The notes beneath the pieces were generated by a model, which was not told the DNA's origin, did not search any database, and saw only the letters and a list, made by a program, of their open reading frames with translations. The position numbers and the translations under genes were made by a program. 64,000 bases of DNA from Nostoc sp. TCL240-02 (GTDB lineage: Bacteria; Cyanobacteriota; Cyanobacteriia; Cyanobacteriales; Nostocaceae): assembly GCF_013343235.1 (NCBI RefSeq), contig NZ_CP040094.1, positions 7,187,001 to 7,251,000 of the forward strand, in the 5' to 3' direction. Positions 8,943 through 22,641 of the stretch are shown here, one piece after another (positions within the stretch are counted from its first letter, which is position 1; each line of letters opens with the position of its first letter).

Positions 8943-10463
8943 TTACGCTGCTGCTTTGAAAGTCTTCTTGTATTCGGTAAGTGCTTCTTTCAAGGCAGCT
9001 TCTTCTGCATCACCTAGTGCTTTGGAGGCTCTTACTCCTTCGGCATACTGGGTTTTACCAGTCTTTAAGTACTCCCGCAGACCTTGGGTAAAGGTGGTGA
9101 CTTTATCTACAGGCACATCATCCAAGTAACCATTGATACCAGCGTAAAGAATTGCTACTTGCTCGTATACCGAGAGTGGCGAATTTTGTGGTTGCTTGAG
9201 GAGTTCGCGTAACCGTTGACCACGTGCCAACTGGTCTTGAGTGGCTTTATCTAAGTCAGAAGCAAATTGAGCGAAAGCTTGCAGATCGTCAAATTGGGCT
9301 AGTTCCAATTTAATCTTACCGGCAACTTTTTTCATTGCCTTGGTTTGAGCCGCAGAACCCACGCGGGATACTGAAATACCAGGGTTTACTGCCGGACGGA
9401 TACCAGCGTTAAATAAGTCAGAAGACAGGAATATCTGACCATCGGTAATGGAAATTACGTTTGTGGGGATGTATGCTGAAACGTCGCCAGCTTGGGTTTC
9501 GATGATTGGTAGGGCGGTCATGCTGCCTTTACCTAATTCGTCACTTAGCTTTGCGGCTCTTTCTAACAAACGAGAGTGAATGTAGAATACATCTCCAGGG
9601 TAAGCTTCGCGTCCGGGTGGACGACGTAGCAACAGGGACATTTGGCGATAAGCTTGGGCTTGCTTGGAAAGGTCATCGTAAATTACCAGGGTAGCTTTGC
9701 CTTTGTACATAAAGTACTCAGCAATAGTTGCGCCTGTATAAGGAGCTAGGTATTGTAGGGTTGCTGGTTCACTGGCGCTAGCGGTGACGACGACGGTGTA
9801 ATCCATCGCGCCTTTTTCTTGCAATGTCTGCACCACGTTAGCGACGGTGGAGGCTTTTTGACCGATCGCAACGTATACACAAACTACATCTTCTTCTTTT
9901 TGGTTGATGATGGTGTCGATTGCGATCGCAGTTTTACCGGTTTGGCGATCGCCAATAATCAATTCCCGTTGACCACGACCGATGGGAATCATTGAGTCAA
10001 TAGCTGTGATACCCGTTTGCATAGGTTCGTGTACAGATCGACGGGCAATGATACCGGGTGCTGGAGATTCAATCAAACGGCTGTCTGAGGATTTGATGTC
10101 TCCTTTACCATCAATGGGACGACCCAAAGCGTCTACAACTCGTCCAATTAAGGCTTCTCCGACTGGAATTTGAGCAATTCTACCAGTGGCGGTTACAGAA
10201 CTACCTTCTTGAATTTCCAGCCCTTCACCCATCAACACCGCGCCCACGTTGTCTTCTTCTAAGTTTTGGGCGATGCCAATTGTGCCATCTTCAAATTCTA
10301 AGAGTTCCCCAGCCATAGCCTTTTCCAGACCATAGATCCGGGCAATACCGTCACCTACTTGTAGGACGGTACCAACGTTAGCAACTTTGACCTCTTGATC
10401 GTATTGCTCGATTTGTTGTTGGATAATGCTGCTAATTTCGTCAGGTCTAATTGATATGCTCAT
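8943..10463 (-). CDS. atpA: ATP synthase F1 alpha subunit
   Basis: This 506-residue alpha subunit carries the nucleotide-binding P-loop GDRQTGKTA, the following ELIIGDRQ context, the [20 protein letters not shown] region and the alpha/beta signature [14 protein letters not shown]. The N-terminus ([20 protein letters not shown]) is the part that binds the delta subunit. It lies between delta and gamma, the standard cyanobacterial order. Full length, no anomaly seen. Confidence 0.98.
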   Translation of the reverse strand: MSISIRPDEISSIIQQQIEQYDQEVKVANVGTVLQVGDGIARIYGLEKAMAGELLEFEDGTIGIAQNLEEDNVGAVLMGEGLEIQEGSSVTATGRIAQIPVGEALIGRVVDALGRPIDGKGDIKSSDSRLIESPAPGIIARRSVHEPMQTGITAIDSMIPIGRGQRELIIGDRQTGKTAIAIDTIINQKEEDVVCVYVAIGQKASTVANVVQTLQEKGAMDYTVVVTASASEPATLQYLAPYTGATIAEYFMYKGKATLVIYDDLSKQAQAYRQMSLLLRRPPGREAYPGDVFYIHSRLLERAAKLSDELGKGSMTALPIIETQAGDVSAYIPTNVISITDGQIFLSSDLFNAGIRPAVNPGISVSRVGSAAQTKAMKKVAGKIKLELAQFDDLQAFAQFASDLDKATQDQLARGQRLRELLKQPQNSPLSVYEQVAILYAGINGYLDDVPVDKVTTFTQGLREYLKTGKTQYAEGVRASKALGDAEEAALKEALTEYKKTFKAAA

Positions 10464-10498
10464 GTGTCTATCTTGTTTGCTTTCGAGACGGAAGTAAA

Positions 10499-10605
10499 AG
10501 GGACTAGGGATTAGGGACTGGGGATTAGGGATTAGGGATGGAAAGAATTTATGACTATAATCTTTTTCCTAGTCCCCAGTACCCAGCCTCCAGTCCCCAG
10601 TCCCA
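10499..10605. repeat. Inverted heptamer repeats in the atpD-atpA spacer
   Basis: AGGGATT/AGGGACT units at about 10499-10541 are answered by CCAGTCC/CCAGTAC units at 10570-10605, close to the reverse complement. As in the next spacer, the arrangement allows a long hairpin within the operon transcript. Confidence 0.8.
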
Positions 10606-10610
10606 ATTTT

Positions 10611-11165
10611 TTAGCTATTAGTTAAGCGCAATGAAAGGCGACGCAGCTGACCCCGGATACTGGCATCAATTACCTGCGAACCTACTTTAATGATCACACC
10701 ACCAATTAACTCACTGTCTACCTTGGTTTCTAGTTCTACCTGGCGAGCATTAGTTATAGCAATCACTTTTTCTGTAATTGCCTGCTGTTGAGCTTCTGTG
10801 AGGGGAACGGCTGAAATCACTTCCGCTAATACGGTTTGATTCAGCTGCCGCAACAGCGCCAGATATTGTTGAAAAATCGATTCCAAGAATGCAATGCGGC
10901 GTTTGTCTACTAGCACTAACAAAAAGTTACGTAAGTAGGGGTTAGCGCTTTCACCGAGTATTTGTTTGATGAGAGCTTTTTTGTTCTCAGACTGAATAAA
11001 CGGGTTGCTGAAGAAGTTATGTAGCTGTTTGTCTGCCCTTAGCAGTCCCAGAAAAGTCCGCGCATCTCCCCCGAACTCTTCTGTCAAATTTTTCGATTGC
11101 GCTATTGACAAAAGCGCCTGTGCATAAGGCTGGGCGACTTCGGCTGCGGCTATTTGACTTGTCAT
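10611..11165 (-). CDS. atpD (atpH): ATP synthase F1 delta subunit
   Basis: The product is 184 residues, the usual OSCP/delta length. The N-terminal helical domain contains [12 protein letters not shown], and the C-terminal part carries the family signature in [20 protein letters not shown]. It forms the top of the peripheral stalk, joining the b/b' pair to alpha. Its start overlaps the atpF stop by 4 bp (11162-11165), suggesting translational coupling. Called atpH in E. coli style. Confidence 0.96.
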   Translation of the reverse strand: MTSQIAAAEVAQPYAQALLSIAQSKNLTEEFGGDARTFLGLLRADKQLHNFFSNPFIQSENKKALIKQILGESANPYLRNFLLVLVDKRRIAFLESIFQQYLALLRQLNQTVLAEVISAVPLTEAQQQAITEKVIAITNARQVELETKVDSELIGGVIIKVGSQVIDASIRGQLRRLSLRLTNS

Positions 11166-11734
11166 ACATTGCCTCCCAGTTGTGCGATGCTGCGGTCAAT
11201 TAAACTTTGTTGAGCATCGTCGGCAATCCCACCTTTAAGCTGTGATTCGACTTTCTGCAATGCTAGTGTAGCAACTCGTTGCCGTAATTGAGCGATCGCT
11301 CGCTCGGTTTCGGTGTTTAAATCTGCTGCTGCTGTTTGTTTCAAGCGTTCTACGTCTTGCGCTGCCTTTGCTAACAAGGCTTCTTTCGATTTTTGCGCGT
11401 TTTCTACGGCTGATTGGCGGATACGTTCTGCTTCTGCCTGAGATTGCTTTAACTGCTCTTGCGCTTGGGAAAGGGCAGTCTTTGCCTCTTTTAAGCGCCC
11501 TTCTGCTTCCTGAATTGCGGTGGCAATATTAGATTGTCGCTCGTTCAGGATATTGCTTAAAACTTTACGTCCGAAGTAGAATAAGATGCCAACCAGAATC
11601 GCAAGATTAATCAGATTGGTTTCAAAAATGTCTAGGTTTAGACCGAAACCACCTTCTGCTGCGCCTTCTGCCAATTCAGAGTGAACAGCGTTCGCTTCTG
11701 CGGCAAGTAATAAGAATGTCCCCATGATACCCAT
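11162..11734 (-). CDS. atpF: ATP synthase Fo b subunit
   Basis: This 190-residue b subunit has one N-terminal membrane helix ([20 protein letters not shown]) followed by a long charged, Ala/Gln-rich coiled coil. Two starts are possible: 11734 (MGIMG...) or the ATG three codons later at 11725. It is one of two b-type subunits here and pairs with b' as the peripheral stalk heterodimer of photosynthetic organisms. Coupled by a 4-bp overlap with the delta gene. Confidence 0.96.
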   Translation of the reverse strand: MGIMGTFLLLAAEANAVHSELAEGAAEGGFGLNLDIFETNLINLAILVGILFYFGRKVLSNILNERQSNIATAIQEAEGRLKEAKTALSQAQEQLKQSQAEAERIRQSAVENAQKSKEALLAKAAQDVERLKQTAAADLNTETERAIAQLRQRVATLALQKVESQLKGGIADDAQQSLIDRSIAQLGGNV

Positions 11735-11896
11735 TTACAAGTGCGCTGCTCGCTTGCTAATACGTTGTATTTTCCCGTCAGGAAATTAAGTATCTTTCCT
11801 CAGAAGGGAAAAAGTGCCTTTTTTTGACACTTAATTAAGCGCTCTGGACTAGGGGCCAGTTGCGCGTATGCTTTACACAGAACCAATCTCGTTAGT

Positions 11897-12328
11897 TTAT
11901 CTAACTGGAGTTGGCCCCAATAGTTTTTCTAGAATCTGCCGGCTTAAAGCATCAACTTGTTGCTCTAAGGTGTTAAAAGCTTGTTGCTTTTGTTGTTCGA
12001 TTTCAACAGAAGCTTGTTCTCGTTGAGACTGAGCTTCCTTTTGGGCTTCAGCGATTTTTTCGGCAGTAATTTTCTTAGCTTCAAGTTGAGCGGCTTCTAC
12101 AGTAGCTTGCGATTGTCTGCGAGCGTCTGCGAGTTGCTGCTCATATTCGGTAGCCAAGCGCTCGGCTTTAGCCAAGCTCTCCCGCGCCTCAAGGGTATTC
12201 GTTCGGATATAATTATCGCGATCGTCTAGTACCTTGGTCAGTGGCTTATAGAAAATTGCATTCAATAAAGCTGCTAGTAGCAGGAATTGCAATGCCATGA
12301 AGGGCAAGGTAGCATCGAAATCAAACAT
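11897..12328 (-). CDS. atpG (atpF2): ATP synthase Fo b' subunit
   Basis: This is a shorter b-type protein of 143 residues: a membrane helix ([20 protein letters not shown]) right at the N-terminus, then the conserved [15 protein letters not shown] junction and a coiled coil to the C-terminus. The duplicated, diverged b' subunit is typical of cyanobacteria, chloroplasts and purple bacteria. It sits between c and b. A 162-bp spacer without recognisable genes separates it from atpF. Confidence 0.96.
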   Translation of the reverse strand: MFDFDATLPFMALQFLLLAALLNAIFYKPLTKVLDDRDNYIRTNTLEARESLAKAERLATEYEQQLADARRQSQATVEAAQLEAKKITAEKIAEAQKEAQSQREQASVEIEQQKQQAFNTLEQQVDALSRQILEKLLGPTPVR

Positions 12329-12460
12329 TTGTCTCCTCTTTGGCTGGAGTAGCAGTTTTCATGGCTAGCAACGTCATCCAACCTTTCATATTTTAGAGAC
12401 CCATAGCCAACAAGGGTCAACTGAACATTAGAAATATTACGATACCCAAAATATTTTGAT

Positions 12461-12490
12461 TGTAGAGGCGTGATGGTTCACGTCTCCACA
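12461..12490. repeat. Dispersed palindromic element (TGTAGAGGCG type) in the atpH-atpG spacer
   Basis: TGTAGAGGCGTGA (12461-12473) and TCACGTCTCCACA (12478-12490) are inverted copies with two mismatches, forming a short-loop hairpin. The same element type (TGTAGAGACGCG...) is found inside sufD and, degenerate, near 49.3 kb. It lies between the c and b' genes. Confidence 0.7.
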
Positions 12491-12509
12491 CTTACAAAAT
12501 TTTCAGGTA

Positions 12510-12797
<288 letters not shown>

Positions 12798-12904
12798 TTA
12801 ACGATTAGAAACGTGGTTTTCACGCTGCACATGAGTTCTTTTGATCGCGCTTTGCGATGTTTTGAGCGAATATGCTCTTGGAACTGTGCTATCAACTGAG
12901 AAGT

Positions 12905-13666
12905 TTAATGCTCCTCATGTTCTTCTCCACCATGCCCTTCCATTGCCTCATGAATGTATGCTCCGGCTAGGGTGGCGAAAACCAGGGCTTGAATGGCACT
13001 GGTAAATAAACCCAAGGCCATTACAGGCAGAGGTACAAATAGAGGAACTAGCAGCACCAAAACCGCGACTACCAATTCATCCGCCAAAATATTACCAAAT
13101 AGACGGAAGCTTAGGGAGAGTGGCTTGGTGAAATCTTCAAGAATTGCGATCGGCAACAAAACGGGTGTTGGCTCTATATATTTCTTAAAGTAGCCTAAAC
13201 CCCGTTTGCTAAAACCCGCGTAAAAGTACGCTAAAGATGTTAACAATGCCAATGCAACAGTCGTATTGATGTCATTGGTGGGGGCAGCCAATTCGCCTGA
13301 AGGTAGCTTGATGAGCTTCCAGGGAATTAGCGCACCTGACCAGTTCGATACGAAAATAAACAAGAACAGTGTGCCAATAAATGGCACCCAAGGGCGGTAC
13401 TCTTTCTCACCAAGTTGGTTTTTGGCCAAATCACGAATAAATTCTAGGGCGTATTCCATCAAATTCTGGATGCCCTTGGGAATTCTTTGTGCGTTGCGAG
13501 TAGCAGCTATTGAAGCCACTACTAAAATGCTAATCACAAACCATGAGGTGAGAAAAACTTGCCCATGAATTTTAAGATTGCCCAACTGCCAATAGAAATG
13601 ATGACCTACTTCTAATTCGGCGAGGGGAAAAGAATTAAAGGCGTTTAAGACACTAAGCATTTGCAT
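12905..13666 (-). CDS. atpI (atpB): ATP synthase Fo a subunit
   Basis: This 253-residue integral membrane protein forms the proton half-channels against the c-ring. The conserved helix with the essential arginine is present ([17 protein letters not shown]), followed by the C-terminal helix around [19 protein letters not shown]. The His/Glu-rich tail [10 protein letters not shown] is common in cyanobacteria. The protein is atpB in E. coli nomenclature. It lies 61 bp downstream of atp1. Confidence 0.97.
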
Positions 13667-13727
13667 TCTTCAAGCTTTTTCCCCAACGAGCGAGGATGGG
13701 ATTACTATCTTTGTGAGCCTGAACTTT

Positions 13728-14210
13728 TTAAGAATCAGGAATGAACGCAATTTGCACCATATAGACGAGGAGCGTGGCTTTGTAAGTTAGAAATCCCAAA
13801 AATATGGGCAAAATCTGTAGCTCACGCCATTGAGTTGCTACGATCATGACTCCAATAAATAGAGCAAAACGAGTTTTGCTCAAACTGGTTTTTTCACTAC
13901 CAAGTTGCTCAACATCTCTAGCCAACATTTTTAAGTAAACCACACCTGTACACGCCCCAATTAAATAATTTAGGGCAATGTTTAAGGAATAAAAAATCCA
14001 CACAGAGATAAAAATAACCCCCGTCAAGACAAGCGTGATTACCAACAATCGCTGGAAGAGTTCATGAAACTCTTGCATAGAGTTACCTGATTCTGTGTCT
14101 CCAGAACCAGTTTTAGCATCTTGTTGCGTTGTCGGAGTGGGCGCAATTGATTCGTCTGACAAGCTCACGAGACTTGAAACCAGTACAGCTAAATTATGAT
14201 GACTGCACAT
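13728..14210 (-). CDS. atp1: Atp1 / UncI-like small membrane protein of the ATP synthase operon
   Basis: First gene of the operon. It has a polar N-terminus (about 50 residues) and then hydrophobic helices: [20 protein letters not shown], the region [30 protein letters not shown], and a C-terminal helix through [18 protein letters not shown]. UncI-type proteins help assemble the c-ring or supply Mg2+ (family knowledge), and they diverge quickly in sequence. The assignment rests on position plus topology. The initiating codon is uncertain: an internal ATG before [10 protein letters not shown] (residue 45) would give a protein closer to the usual UncI size. Confidence 0.85.
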   Translation of the reverse strand: MCSHHNLAVLVSSLVSLSDESIAPTPTTQQDAKTGSGDTESGNSMQEFHELFQRLLVITLVLTGVIFISVWIFYSLNIALNYLIGACTGVVYLKMLARDVEQLGSEKTSLSKTRFALFIGVMIVATQWRELQILPIFLGFLTYKATLLVYMVQIAFIPDS

Positions 14211-14717
14211 TCAGTCAGCTGAATCATATCACGATCCGGTAACAATACTTTAGGAAAAAACAATTAACTTCTTGTCAACCTTAGACAGTCAGTAAAATTG
14301 CGCTCCCCGAAGTAAGAGAGTGGCTGATGATGTAAGAGAGTGTGCGGATGAATAATCAATAATCGCTGCCGGAAAATTCAAATTTTCTTCCAATTACAGC
14401 TTTTTTGAGTGGATTATCCTCCTCCAAAGTCGTTACATAACATCTTGGTGTTTGAATTAAGTCGGTGTCAATAAAATCAACTGGTGCTTGAGGAGTGTAT
14501 GGACGTACCGCAAATCAGAAATTGTAGAGTAGCGGCTTGTCATTAAAGATCGCACCACTGCTAAATTCCAGAAAACTCCAACTTTTAGGATGTGCAATAC
14601 CCTGTTTATTGGGTACTTTCCTAATTTACATTAATTTACCAAAAGTGGTGATGGGCGATCGCTTATCACCATGAGTATAAATTGCTTTTGTTAAGCCAGT
14701 AACAGAGTGCAGTTTAA
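14211..14717. other. Intergenic region with the ATP synthase operon promoter
   Basis: 507 bp between the methyltransferase stop and the first atp gene. The atp promoter must lie here on the minus strand, but no -10/-35 pair could be fixed with confidence. GTAAGAGAGTG occurs twice (about 14313 and 14332). No gene seen. Confidence 0.45.
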
Positions 14718-15899
14718 TTAAGCTGGTGTTAATAAAATCAGTTGCTGCTGAAGAAGCATTCTTACTCCATCTAATCCCAGTTGCCCACCTGCCAAAATTT
14801 CTGCCACTGTAGAATTAGCATCACATTTTTGCATAAATTCAAACTCTGGTACAGATAAATTAACAATCTGGTAATTGTAATTAAAGAAGCATTGACTAGG
14901 AAATCCTTCAAGACAAGGATTAAGTTCGGGAATTGCTGCCAATAAAGCATTATCGTCTGACCAATCAGCTTTGGTCAAGGGAGGACGACCGAGGAAAAAC
15001 TCGTAATGAGTTACTTCTGGATCTAGTAATTCTATCAGGCGATAAAGCTGGCGATCACTTAATCCTTTTGCCCGTTCTACTAACTCTGGTGCTTTGCCCA
15101 AAAGCCTCTCCAAATCCCAGAAACTCGGATTTGAGAAACCAATAAACTCCAATCCCGAAGCATCAATTAATTCAAACAGCGTCTCAATGTTGTAGTCAAT
15201 TTCTTGGGGATGAACGTACATATCAGCAAAGTGTTCATCCTTGTGATTTTCTAATGACCAACGCTGCTTTTCGTATTTGACAATTCGGTTATTTTCTGGT
15301 AAGGAAGCGAATATTTTTCGCCCGACTTCGACACCATCGCGGTAGTCGCCTTTTTTGTCACCTTGAAGAAGTGCGATCGCTTTTTGCATGAGTTGAATTT
15401 CCCAGCGTCCCAATTCCCCATACACAAAAATGTGCATCAAGCCGCCTGGGGCTAACTTCTTCGCCAAAGCTTGAATACCACGAATTGGATCAAGGGTATG
15501 ATGCAAAACGCCAACACAGTTAATTAAATCAAACTCACCTGGTAACTGTTCCACATCAAACAAGCTGAGGTGATGAAACTCAACGCGGGTAGCCCCTGAA
15601 CGCTGACAACGTTCTTTTGCTACATCTAAAGCACCAGTACTGAGATCAATTCCCACAACAGAAGCCTGGGGGTTGAGGTGAACCAAGTACTCTGTACTTA
15701 CACCAGTACCGCAACCTGCATCTAAAATCCGAATATCTTGCCTTTGGGGTTTTTGACCTGTGCAGAAATTATGAGCGGCTAGCCAATTCCAGCGCCAGTT
15801 ATAGCCTGGAGGTGGTTCATCCAACAAAGCTTCCGGCGGAAAGGGATATGTATTGTAGAGTTTGGCAACAGCAGCACTAACAGTTTGAGAATCGGACAT
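14718..15899 (-). CDS. SAM-dependent class I methyltransferase, cyanobacterial type
   Basis: The product is 393 residues. The SAM-binding motif I is ILDAGCGTGVSTEYL, motif II ASVVGIDLSTGALDVAK, and the later motif is FDLINCVGVLHHTLDP. The N-terminus (AAVAKLYNTYPFPPEALLDE) with its YPFPP element is shared by a group of bacterial methyltransferases of unknown substrate. The C-terminal 120 residues are outside the catalytic fold and end with a possible winged-helix-like stretch. A methyltransferase of this sort stands next to the atp operon in related genomes (from memory). The first 40 or so bases of the gene and its upstream region are duplicated at 16.4 kb. Confidence 0.88.
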   Translation of the reverse strand: MSDSQTVSAAVAKLYNTYPFPPEALLDEPPPGYNWRWNWLAAHNFCTGQKPQRQDIRILDAGCGTGVSTEYLVHLNPQASVVGIDLSTGALDVAKERCQRSGATRVEFHHLSLFDVEQLPGEFDLINCVGVLHHTLDPIRGIQALAKKLAPGGLMHIFVYGELGRWEIQLMQKAIALLQGDKKGDYRDGVEVGRKIFASLPENNRIVKYEKQRWSLENHKDEHFADMYVHPQEIDYNIETLFELIDASGLEFIGFSNPSFWDLERLLGKAPELVERAKGLSDRQLYRLIELLDPEVTHYEFFLGRPPLTKADWSDDNALLAAIPELNPCLEGFPSQCFFNYNYQIVNLSVPEFEFMQKCDANSTVAEILAGGQLGLDGVRMLLQQQLILLTPA

Positions 15900-15981
15900 G
15901 ATGAGGAATAACGCAGCATTTCTGAGTTTAGCGGATAGTGGCTGATTAGAGCAAAGATTACTATTGCTTACTTTCTGCTAT

Positions 15982-16310
15982 TTATCCAACAGCAAAGTCA
16001 GTAAATTGGCGTTTATAAGGAGCGTAAAATCCTAATACAATATCTTCTTTAGGTACACCAGCAGCAACTAATTCGTTAGCGATACCGATTTCTGTACCAT
16101 CTCTTTGTATCCAAATTTTTTGTCTTTGATATCAACGTGAATGATAACTCCATAAATTCTTCGTTGTTCTTTCCAGCCAATATTTAAGACTTGATAATGA
16201 TGGCGTTCTGCGTCAAACAATAATTGAATTTCTGTGCCATTAGCTACGTCGTTAGCAAAATGGTTACTTAAAATCTCTTGAATAATTTGAAAGTAATTTT
16301 TTCCTTCCAT
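15982..16310 (-). pseudogene. xisI: XisI-family protein gene with a single frameshift
   Basis: The first 65 codons encode a good XisI start (NYFQIIQEILSNHFA, IQLLFDAERHHYQVLNIGW, RRIYGVIIHVDIKDKK). The frame then breaks in a run of six A (plus-strand T at 16116-16121). Adding one A restores KIWIQRDGTEIGIANELV, then GVPKEDIVLGFYAPYKRQFT and the family C-terminus FAVG followed by TAA at 15982-15984. With that base the protein has the normal length of about 110 residues. XisI proteins are linked to excision of the fdxN element in heterocysts, and many solo copies exist. No xisH partner is adjacent. The lesion is either a true mutation or a homopolymer sequencing error. Confidence 0.88.
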
Positions 16311-16353
16311 AAAACAATGTCCTGACTTAAGGAATTAAATATTAAAAGTTTAA

Positions 16354-16438
16354 GAGTTTGACAACAGCAGCACTAACGGTTTGGGAGTCTGACATTTCAA
16401 AAGCAATATTACAGCAATTCTGAGTTTAGCGAATGCGG
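16354..16438. repeat. Degenerate second copy of the methyltransferase 5' flank
   Basis: This 85-bp stretch matches 15858-15941 (the first codons and upstream region of the methyltransferase gene) along its length. Shared blocks are CAACAGCAGCACTAAC at the start and TTCTGAGTTTAGCG at the end, with scattered differences between. The two copies face the same way and flank the xisI pseudogene. It is a scar of a duplication, or the stump of a second methyltransferase copy. Confidence 0.85.
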
Positions 16439-16539
16439 AACACTTCAGGTATACAGATAATTGCGATCGCCATCAACCCATATATTTTAGGTAGGGAAGT
16501 TGTTTCAGTAAAAGCACTAGTGTTTAAGTATCTCTTAGC

Positions 16540-16863
16540 TTGTTTAAACCAGATAAAGGTGAGTTTATCAATGAAACAACTTTTATCACCTCAACACATG
16601 CAGTGAAAGAAATGCAGGTAGAGGTTATCTGCGAAAAACAAGAGTTTATTTGTGCTTCCACTGATGGACTGGAAAAAGTAGCAATTCGCTTGAGCGACTG
16701 GAAACCTTTCTCACCTTTCTTTAAACCTTTGGAGGAATATTTACACGAAACTGTTAATCCAAAGGAAGATAAATATCTGACGGAATTCCTTAACTCTGAG
16801 CGGCTAAATTCTCGCACTGACGATGATAAAACTTTACTTTTGTGCTTGTTTGATAGAGAGTAA
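16540..16863 (+). pseudogene. PP2C-type protein phosphatase, C-terminal remnant
   Basis: The frame reads PDKGEFINETTFITSTHAVK, then EFICASTDGLEKVAIRLSDW, and ends in NSRTDDDKTLLLCLFDRE. ASTDGLEK and the final DDKTLLL are the metal-binding aspartate motifs at the end of bacterial PP2C phosphatases (PP2C_2 type). The N-terminal half, with the RxxxED and DGxGG motifs, is missing, and no start codon is convincing (TTG at 16540). It directly precedes a kinase stump, so both seem to come from a vWA-PP2C-kinase gene set. Probably not functional. Confidence 0.75.
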
Positions 16864-16869
16864 AATTCG

Positions 16870-17103
16870 ATGACAGTTCTCACCTGTGCTAGTACGGGAA
16901 AATCAATTACTCCATTCACATTTCTGGCTATGTTTTGGGTGACATCAAGCAGCAAAATATTCTTGTTAACGATCGTGCCTTACCTTCAATTATTGATACT
17001 GATTCTTTTCAGGTTCGGAATCCGGTAAATGGCAAGATTTATCGCTGTCCAGTTGGTTCACCAGACTATACACCACCGGAACTGATTGATAAAGATTTTT
17101 CTA
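16870..17103 (+). pseudogene. Protein kinase-like gene reduced to its start and catalytic loop
   Basis: An ATG at 16870 opens MTVLTCASTGKSITPFT, which resembles the beginning of a kinase of the TerY-C/helix-hairpin-helix type. A different frame then continues with the catalytic loop GYVLGDIKQQNILVND, the DFG-equivalent IIDTDSFQV, and the activation segment PVGSPDYTPPELIDKDF. The ATP-binding lobe between them is deleted, and the frame runs into the start of the next gene, where the kinase is cut off. It is a deletion remnant. Confidence 0.75.
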
Positions 17104-17838
17104 ATGATTTACAACCAATCAGAGTTTGATTTACGCTGTGAGTGGGGCGCACAAGGAGTTGCTCAACTTGCTCCCATAAGTGATGTAGTTGTGATAGTTG
17201 ATATTCTCTCTTTTTCCACGTGCGTGGAAATTGCCACCAACAAAGGCGCAATCATTTTTCCCTACGCATATAAAGATGAATCAGCCATAGATTACGCCAA
17301 GTCAGTGCAAGCAGAGTTAGCAAGTCAGAGACAACGTTGGACTACAACTGGATATTCCCTTTCGCCAAAATCGGTGGCTGAAATTCTTGCTGGAACTAGA
17401 CTAGTTTTACCCTCACCTAATGGTTCTTTTCTAACCTTACATACAGGAAATACACCAACTTTGGCTGGTTGCTTACGAAATTGCCAAGCTGTAGCGGAGT
17501 TTGCTCAAAAGTATGGCGATAAAATCGCTGTGATTCCTGCTGGTGAGAGGTGGAAAGAAGATGGTAGCCTAGGTCCTGCATTTGAAGATTTAATCGGTGC
17601 TGGGGCAATTCTCAGTTATTTACATGGCAGTTTATCACCAGAGGCAGAAGTTGCTGTGGCAACATTTCAAGCTTTTCAGCAAGATTTACTGGGGTACTTG
17701 AAAAAATGCAGTTCGGGTAAAGAGTTGATTGAAAAAGGTTTTGAGTCAGATGTTGAACTGTCTGCCGCCTACAATGTTAGTGATTGCGTACCTTGGTTTA
17801 CTGATAATGCTTATGTAAATTCCAGGCTACACAAGTAA
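17104..17838 (+). CDS. ComB-like 2-phosphosulfolactate phosphatase family protein
   Basis: This 244-residue protein matches the ComB fold. The N-terminal VVVIVDILSFSTCVEIA contains the metal-binding DVLxxST-like motif, and the middle carries LPSPNGSFL. The later PAGERWKEDGSLGPAFEDLI is a conserved family block. In methanogens the enzyme makes sulfolactate for coenzyme M. In cyanobacteria, which lack coenzyme M, the substrate is unknown. The start at ATG 17104 fits the family. The alternative TTG at 17086 would read through the kinase remnant. Its stop (17836-17838) directly abuts the stop of the convergent gene. Confidence 0.88.
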   Translation: MIYNQSEFDLRCEWGAQGVAQLAPISDVVVIVDILSFSTCVEIATNKGAIIFPYAYKDESAIDYAKSVQAELASQRQRWTTTGYSLSPKSVAEILAGTRLVLPSPNGSFLTLHTGNTPTLAGCLRNCQAVAEFAQKYGDKIAVIPAGERWKEDGSLGPAFEDLIGAGAILSYLHGSLSPEAEVAVATFQAFQQDLLGYLKKCSSGKELIEKGFESDVELSAAYNVSDCVPWFTDNAYVNSRLHK

Positions 17839-18369
17839 TTAAAGGTCGCACTGATTAGTTTGGCAATATTTGGCATTATCTATAAACTCTTGCAACTTAT
17901 TTAAGGAAATTATCTGAAATGATGTCCCATCCTGCACCGCTGCAGTGATGTAAGCAAACTTTTGACCGCGATAATACTGATCACGTCCAATTTTCGTAAC
18001 ATACCTAGACTTCTGGAAGTCATTAGAAATATTAGAATTATAAATATTTTGTAACAGTTTCACTGCTTTGGTATTTTTTGTGGTGAATTTGATGCTTGAG
18101 TCACCACTTACAGTTATTCCTTCTTTTGTCACTGTCCCATTTTGAGAAGTGACATCAGCATAAAAGTATAAATTTCCTTTTGTACCATCATAGCCGTGGG
18201 CTTCGCTGTTGTATCTCAAAGTTGGTAGTAGAGGTCTGGTCTTTGCCCACTTAACAACGGTGCTAATGTTTTGCTCTGGAAGCGCATTTGCAGGAGCAAC
18301 GGCTAAAATAACTGCGATCGCAGACAGGGTAGTTTTGAATAAAAAGTTAAATTTAGAACTTTTATACAT
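17839..18369 (-). CDS. Exported protein of unknown function
   Basis: 176 residues with a clear Sec signal peptide: MYKSSKFNFLFKTTLSAIAV, then ILAVAPANA and a probable cut after ANA (about residue 29). The mature part is hydrophilic and includes a beta-rich region (GNLYFYADVTSQNGTVTKEG) and two cysteines near the end (KYCQTNQCDL) that could form a disulfide. No known family was recognised. It converges on the ComB-like gene with no spacer, so the two transcripts must overlap. Confidence 0.75.
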   Translation of the reverse strand: MYKSSKFNFLFKTTLSAIAVILAVAPANALPEQNISTVVKWAKTRPLLPTLRYNSEAHGYDGTKGNLYFYADVTSQNGTVTKEGITVSGDSSIKFTTKNTKAVKLLQNIYNSNISNDFQKSRYVTKIGRDQYYRGQKFAYITAAVQDGTSFQIISLNKLQEFIDNAKYCQTNQCDL

Positions 18370-22300
<3,931 letters not shown>

Positions 22301-22641
22301 TGCAGATTATTCACTGTGCCCTGTGCCCTTCCACCTTCGTAACCTTTCGTAATATTGCTCTCAGATTACAGCTAAAACAGGAAATTCTGAAAGACAATAT
22401 TACAAAGTGTTAAGAGCAGTCATAAATGCTCAACAGAATGCCGGAAAATGTTTTGCGGAAGGTAACTGAGTTTAAAAGCTTGTGTACTTGTGTTGACTCA
22501 AGAAAACTCGTAATTAATTAGCCGTAGCAGTTATCAAACTGTTGTGTCTAAAAGAACGAGAGAACAAACTCAGTAAACCAAATTTAGAGTCTCACCAGTT
22601 TAATCAAATCCTGGTTTCATTTGTATTGGAGGAATCCATTA
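22301..22641. other. apcE-apcA intergenic region with apcA leader
   Basis: 341 bp after the repeat array. A likely apcA promoter lies here, since apcA-apcB are expressed far more strongly than apcE in this family. GGAGGA at 22628-22633 is a strong ribosome binding site 8 nt before the apcA ATG. No gene seen. Confidence 0.55.

Noticed and set aside
16524..16955. 143-codon minus-strand frame
   Set aside because: It is antisense to the PP2C and kinase remnants, which have recognisable motifs on the plus strand.
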